DNA of 9,271 bases from Desulfovibrio sp. UBA2564 (lineage in GTDB: Bacteria > Desulfobacterota > Desulfovibrionia > Desulfovibrionales > Desulfovibrionaceae). Shown here in pieces: positions 6,579 through 9,271 of this stretch (the stretch's first letter is position 1; every line of letters begins with the position of its first letter). The notes below the pieces were generated by a model. It saw nothing but the letters and a program-made list of their open reading frames with translations, was not told the DNA's origin and did not search any database. Location: the NCBI GenBank assembly GCA_002340305.1, contig DDLU01000038.1, positions 1-9,271 of the forward strand. The letters run 5' to 3'. A program made the translations under genes and the position numbers.

Positions 6579-7301
6579 TTATATACCAGCAAGTTTCTTG
6601 CCAATTTCCTCAGCAGTTACACCCTGAACATAAACTTTTGTGTCATGCTCCTGCTCAATCTTACGGGCCAACTCCTCAATCTTAGCCATGGCCTCAGTCC
6701 TGCCCATGGGAGCAGCTTCCTTGCTTGGCCCGGGATTACTACGTGAAACCTGACGCTCCACCCTTTGACCAGAACTAAAATCCTCATCTTCAAGAGAAAT
6801 ACCGGGTTTTGGCAGAGGAATTCCGGGGACACCGTTCATACCACCATTCTTGATGGCGGTAAGATGGGTTCCACGTACGGAGCCTTGGCGCCCTACTTCA
6901 TCCAGAGTTTTTAAAGCTGTAGAGTTTCCAGTTCCCGGCAAAGTTGATTTGCTGGCATTCTCCAGCTTGGCGCGCAGCTGGTCGTAAAGCATATCACCCA
7001 GCCCGATACCGCCGCCTTCAGCTAATTTTTCTGAAAAATCTTTATCGAACATAGCGGTATACTGCTGCTCGTAACGATTGCTCAGGTAGCCGCCTTTAGG
7101 CACGTTCTTACGCATCTGCTGCCAGATTTTGCCCATAAAGACCGCTTCAAACTTCTTACAAGCATCACGAAGAGCAGCTTTCTGGTCCTTTCCACCGGAA
7201 AGACGATCGTTCAAGCTGGTCAGTTTACGCTTAAATCCCTGCAACTCTTTGCTCTCAGCATTGGCCTGCGCGTTAGCTGCATTCATTGCGCTGTCTATCA
7301 T
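6579..7301 (-). CDS. flgJ: FlgJ-like rod-binding protein without muramidase domain
   Basis: The product has 240 residues. In FlgJ the N-terminal domain caps the growing rod in the periplasm, and in enterobacteria the C-terminal half is a peptidoglycan hydrolase. Here residues about 46-110 are the rod-binding domain (RDACKKFEAVFMGKIWQQMR, NRYEQQYTAMFDKDFSEKLA, GIGLGDMLYDQL). No muramidase catalytic region is visible; the remaining 130 residues are a Gly/Pro-rich linker (120-200) and a charged helical tail (EAMAKIEELARKIEQ to the end). The start at 7299-7301 is preferred over an in-frame ATG at 7379 because GGAGG (7310-7314) stands 8 bases before it and the upstream ATG sits inside a sigma-54-type promoter match. 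It follows a terminator after flgI and leads flgN-flgK-flgL. A separate hydrolase would be needed elsewhere in the genome. Confidence 0.88.
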   Translation of the reverse strand: MIDSAMNAANAQANAESKELQGFKRKLTSLNDRLSGGKDQKAALRDACKKFEAVFMGKIWQQMRKNVPKGGYLSNRYEQQYTAMFDKDFSEKLAEGGGIGLGDMLYDQLRAKLENASKSTLPGTGNSTALKTLDEVGRQGSVRGTHLTAIKNGGMNGVPGIPLPKPGISLEDEDFSSGQRVERQVSRSNPGPSKEAAPMGRTEAMAKIEELARKIEQEHDTKVYVQGVTAEEIGKKLAGI

Positions 7302-7369
7302 TTGGATTACCTCCAGTTCATGTGGAGTCCCGACTTTGCTCACTGCCGAGATCTCTTCACAGCACACAT

Positions 7370-7385
7370 TGCAAATCATGTACCG
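7370..7385 (-). promoter_or_regulatory. Sigma-54 (RpoN)-type promoter candidate for flgJ-flgN-flgK-flgL
   Basis: The minus strand reads CGGTACATGATTTGCA. It has the GG-N10-GC core with an intact TTGCA at the -12 side and GG.AC at the -24 side, compared with the consensus TGGCACG-N4-TTGCA. Initiation would fall near 7359, about 58 bases before the flgJ start. It lies just downstream of the flgI terminator, where a new promoter is expected. Sigma-54 control of mid-class flagellar genes is known in many polar flagellates. Confidence 0.5.
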
Positions 7386-7485
7386 TTGTGCCTCATCTCT
7401 CTATTCATCAGGGTTTATCCACATTTTAAGCACCTTCAAAAGGGCCGAAGCCATACAAGGTCAAGAGTTTGACCGCAGCTTTTCC

Positions 7486-7525
7486 AAAAATAAAAGAAGC
7501 CCGATAGATAACCACCGGGCTTCTT
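7486..7525 (-). terminator. Rho-independent terminator after flgI
   Basis: Arms AAGAAGCCCG (7494-7503) and CGGGCTTCTT (7516-7525) pair perfectly over 10 bases around a 12-base loop. On the minus strand the stem is followed by UUUUAUUUUU, templated by 7486-7495. There is no U tract in the plus direction. It lies 35 bases after the flgI stop, so it ends or attenuates the L/P-ring transcript before flgJ. Confidence 0.85.
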
Positions 7526-7560
7526 CACAATTCTATATTTAACTTTACAAATAAATCGCG

Positions 7561-8694
7561 CTAGATAACCTCTAGCTCGGCATGCAGTGCTCCGGCAACC
7601 TTCATTGTTCTAAGGATTGAAATCAGGTCACGCGGTGTAGCACCGATGGCATTAAGTCCGTCAACAAGTTCCTGCAAGGTCGCGCCTTCTACAAGCATCA
7701 ACCTATTGTTATCTTCCTCAACCGCTATATCAGTTTCCGGAGTAGCCACAGTCTCAGCTCCTTCAGGAGCAAAAGGACCAGGCTGACTTACGTCTTCACT
7801 TTCAGCAATGACAACCTGCAAATTACCGTGGGCGATAGCGACCTTGGTGAGACGCACGTTTCGTCCAAGAACAACAGTTCCGGTCTTTTCATCAACCACA
7901 ACCTTGGCCTTGTTATCCGGTGCTATTTCAATATTCTCCAAAGCAGCCATGAGCGGAACCATGTTACCCCTGAAATGATCAGGAATGGCAAGGTCAACAG
8001 TGGAAGCATCAACTGCATTGGCATAAGAACCACCGACGACATTATTAATCCGCTTTACAACCTGCATGGTAGTGCCGAAATCGGAAATACCAAGGTTGAT
8101 GGTAATCTTCTGCTGGCGGTTGAAATCAAAAGGAACGGAACGTTCAATGGTGGCACCGGAAGGAATACGGGCCACGGTAACAACATTCTTGGAGGCTGAT
8201 GCCGCCTCACCGCTTGCGGAAAAACCACCTACGGTCAACGCACCCTGCGCAAGAGCATAGACTTTGCCGTCGATACCTTTAAGCGGTGTCATCAGCAAGA
8301 CCCCGCCGAACAGTGATTTACTGTCCCCGATTGATGATACTGTGACATCAAGGGGAGCACCGGGCTTTGCGGAAACAGGCATTTTGGCAGTGACCATAAC
8401 TGCGGCTACGTTTTTAGGCTTGATGGAAGCACGGTCAACCTGCACACCCATTTTTTCAAGCATATTGATCATGGAAGTGATGGTGAATGCTGAGTTGGTT
8501 CCGTCACCGGTTCCCGAAAGACCGACAACAAGACCATACCCGACCAGATCGTTATCACGCACACCGCTGAAAGATGAAATATCCTTCAGCCTGACCGCTT
8601 CTGCGGGTTGCGCGCCCATGACTACGATGAACAAGAGCAGAAAGGCCGCCGCCAATCCTGCCGGTTTTGCGTTCATCCTGTTAGCGAATTCCAT
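7561..8694 (-). CDS. flgI: Flagellar P-ring protein FlgI
   Basis: The 377-residue precursor forms the P ring, a periplasmic bushing around the rod in the peptidoglycan layer. Residues 1-33 are a Sec signal peptide: basic start, hydrophobic core LAAAFLLLFIVVMG, and AEA before the mature VRLKDISSF. The family signature RLKDISSFSGVRDNDLVGYG followed by LVVGLSGTGDGTN is at the mature N-terminus, and the end LISILRTMKVAGALHAELEVI is equally typical. Length is normal. Start choice: the frame contains ATG at 8704-8706, 8695-8697 and 8692-8694. GGAGG at 8700-8704 lies downstream of the first and only 2 bases from the second, so 8694 (spacing 5) fits best; 8697 is the alternative. It follows flgH by 58 bases and is followed by a terminator. 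Confidence 0.96.
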   Translation of the reverse strand: MEFANRMNAKPAGLAAAFLLLFIVVMGAQPAEAVRLKDISSFSGVRDNDLVGYGLVVGLSGTGDGTNSAFTITSMINMLEKMGVQVDRASIKPKNVAAVMVTAKMPVSAKPGAPLDVTVSSIGDSKSLFGGVLLMTPLKGIDGKVYALAQGALTVGGFSASGEAASASKNVVTVARIPSGATIERSVPFDFNRQQKITINLGISDFGTTMQVVKRINNVVGGSYANAVDASTVDLAIPDHFRGNMVPLMAALENIEIAPDNKAKVVVDEKTGTVVLGRNVRLTKVAIAHGNLQVVIAESEDVSQPGPFAPEGAETVATPETDIAVEEDNNRLMLVEGATLQELVDGLNAIGATPRDLISILRTMKVAGALHAELEVI

Positions 8695-8705
8695 CATTTC
8701 CTCCA

Positions 8706-8753
8706 TTACTCAACTGTGACTCGTAAAAACCTTACAGATACCCGGCCCTGCAT
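8706..8753 (-). CDS. Possible 15-codon coupling ORF between flgH and flgI
   Basis: The flgH stop overlaps an ATG (TAATG, 8751-8755) that opens a 15-codon frame (MQGRVSVRFLRVTVE). Its own stop overlaps another ATG (TAATGG at 8704-8708) that leads into the flgI frame. Such a chain could carry ribosomes from flgH to the flgI start. There is no Shine-Dalgarno for the mini-ORF, and it may be chance. Confidence 0.15.
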   Translation of the reverse strand: MQGRVSVRFLRVTVE

Positions 8754-9271
8754 TAGAAAGGCCATACATTATCAAGAACTCTGGAAAGCCAACCTGGCCT
8801 TTGCTTGTCAGCAAGTATACCGCGCCCATAGACTTCGATATGTGCGTCTGCCAGATAGTTGGAAGCCACGGTATTGGCAGGACCGATATCACGATGGCGA
8901 AGCAGTCCGCGAACTACCAGAACCTGTGTTTCATCATTGATGCGCACCTGACGCGCACCTTCCACCTGCATGACGTTACCGGGAAGAATGCGGACGACCC
9001 TGCACGCGACGGAAGCACTGAGAGTTGACTCGTTCTTAGTCTCGCCGGTGCTCTTAAATTTGTTTGAAGTGGCAGAACCGATCAAAGGGGTGCTGCCTGC
9101 TCCGCCTTTCATATTAAAAGGATCTACAGCTGTGGCTAACCCGGCATCAAATGCGGTTACAGCCAAACTGGTATCATTTGTTTTCTCTGCTTTTGAGTCA
9201 GAAGTATGTTTACCCTTGCTGGTTTCGGAAACAGTGACGACCACGATATCACCGATTCGGCGGGCCCTGAT
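8753..9271 (-). CDS. flgH: Flagellar L-ring protein FlgH, C-terminal part (cut by window edge)
   Basis: The frame is open to the right edge and gives the last 172 residues. FlgH is the outer-membrane lipoprotein that forms the L ring. The visible part begins RARRIGDIVVVTVSE, the conserved strand after the signal peptide region. It continues with a Lys/Ser/Thr-rich variable loop, then VRILPGNVMQVEGARQVRI, VVRGLLRHRDIGPANTVAS and the end GWLSRVLDNVWPF, all matching the family's C-terminal half. The signal peptide and lipobox cysteine lie outside the window. A GTG at 9242-9244 is an internal Val codon, not the start. It precedes flgI in the usual order, and the upstream rod genes are expected beyond 9271. 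Confidence 0.94.
   Translation of the reverse strand: MRARRIGDIVVVTVSETSKGKHTSDSKAEKTNDTSLAVTAFDAGLATAVDPFNMKGGAGSTPLIGSATSNKFKSTGETKNESTLSASVACRVVRILPGNVMQVEGARQVRINDETQVLVVRGLLRHRDIGPANTVASNYLADAHIEVYGRGILADKQRPGWLSRVLDNVWPF

Noticed and set aside
7302..7379. Upstream start for flgJ giving a Cys-rich N-terminus (CNVCC)
   Set aside because: No ribosome site, and the ATG lies inside the sigma-54-type promoter match; 7301 has GGAGG at 8 bases.
7129..7542. 137-codon plus-strand frame over flgJ and the flgI-flgJ gap
   Set aside because: Mostly antisense to the conserved rod-binding domain and crosses a terminator hairpin; no ribosome site or family resemblance.

Overview
The window is a flagellar gene cluster from a bacterium that is most likely a moderate-GC member of the Desulfovibrionales (Maridesulfovibrio/Desulfovibrio-like). 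This placement is inferred from three things: the gene order (flgH-flgI-flgJ-flgN-flgK-flgL-csrA-fliW, facing a DVU0524-type gene plus flgM), the very long FlgK and FlgL proteins, and the pairing of FlgM with a DVU0524-family protein. I could not run a database search.

Layout from left to right. Positions 1-327 (minus) hold the N-terminal part of an NAD kinase, cut by the window edge. Positions 328-589 are a very AT-rich divergent intergenic region. It carries an 11-bp inverted repeat and, near its right end, a strong sigma-28 (FliA)-type promoter reading right. That promoter serves a two-gene plus-strand unit: a DVU0524-like protein (590-1006) and the anti-sigma-28 factor FlgM (1065-1364). 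All remaining genes are on the minus strand and converge on flgM. In transcription order they are flgH (partial), flgI, flgJ, flgN, flgK, flgL, csrA and fliW. A rho-independent terminator just after fliW (1363-1397) ends next to flgM. A second terminator (7486-7525) lies between flgI and flgJ and separates the L/P-ring genes from the rod/junction genes. A good sigma-54-type promoter candidate (7370-7385) follows it.

Functionally, flgH and flgI encode the outer-membrane L ring and periplasmic P ring. The FlgJ-like protein has only the rod-binding domain. FlgN is the export chaperone for FlgK and FlgL, the two junction proteins between hook and filament. CsrA and FliW form the post-transcriptional flagellin switch: FliW antagonises CsrA until it is sequestered by flagellin. 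FlgM holds sigma-28 until the hook is complete. The window therefore combines late structural parts with both checkpoint systems, one transcriptional and one translational, that act on filament synthesis.

I see no mobile element, CRISPR array, tRNA, rRNA or clearly new system. The points most worth a second look are the FlgM-like motif in the DVU0524-type protein, a repeated DGG module shared by FlgK and FlgL, the sigma-28 and sigma-54 promoter candidates, and the absence of Shine-Dalgarno sequences at csrA and fliW.
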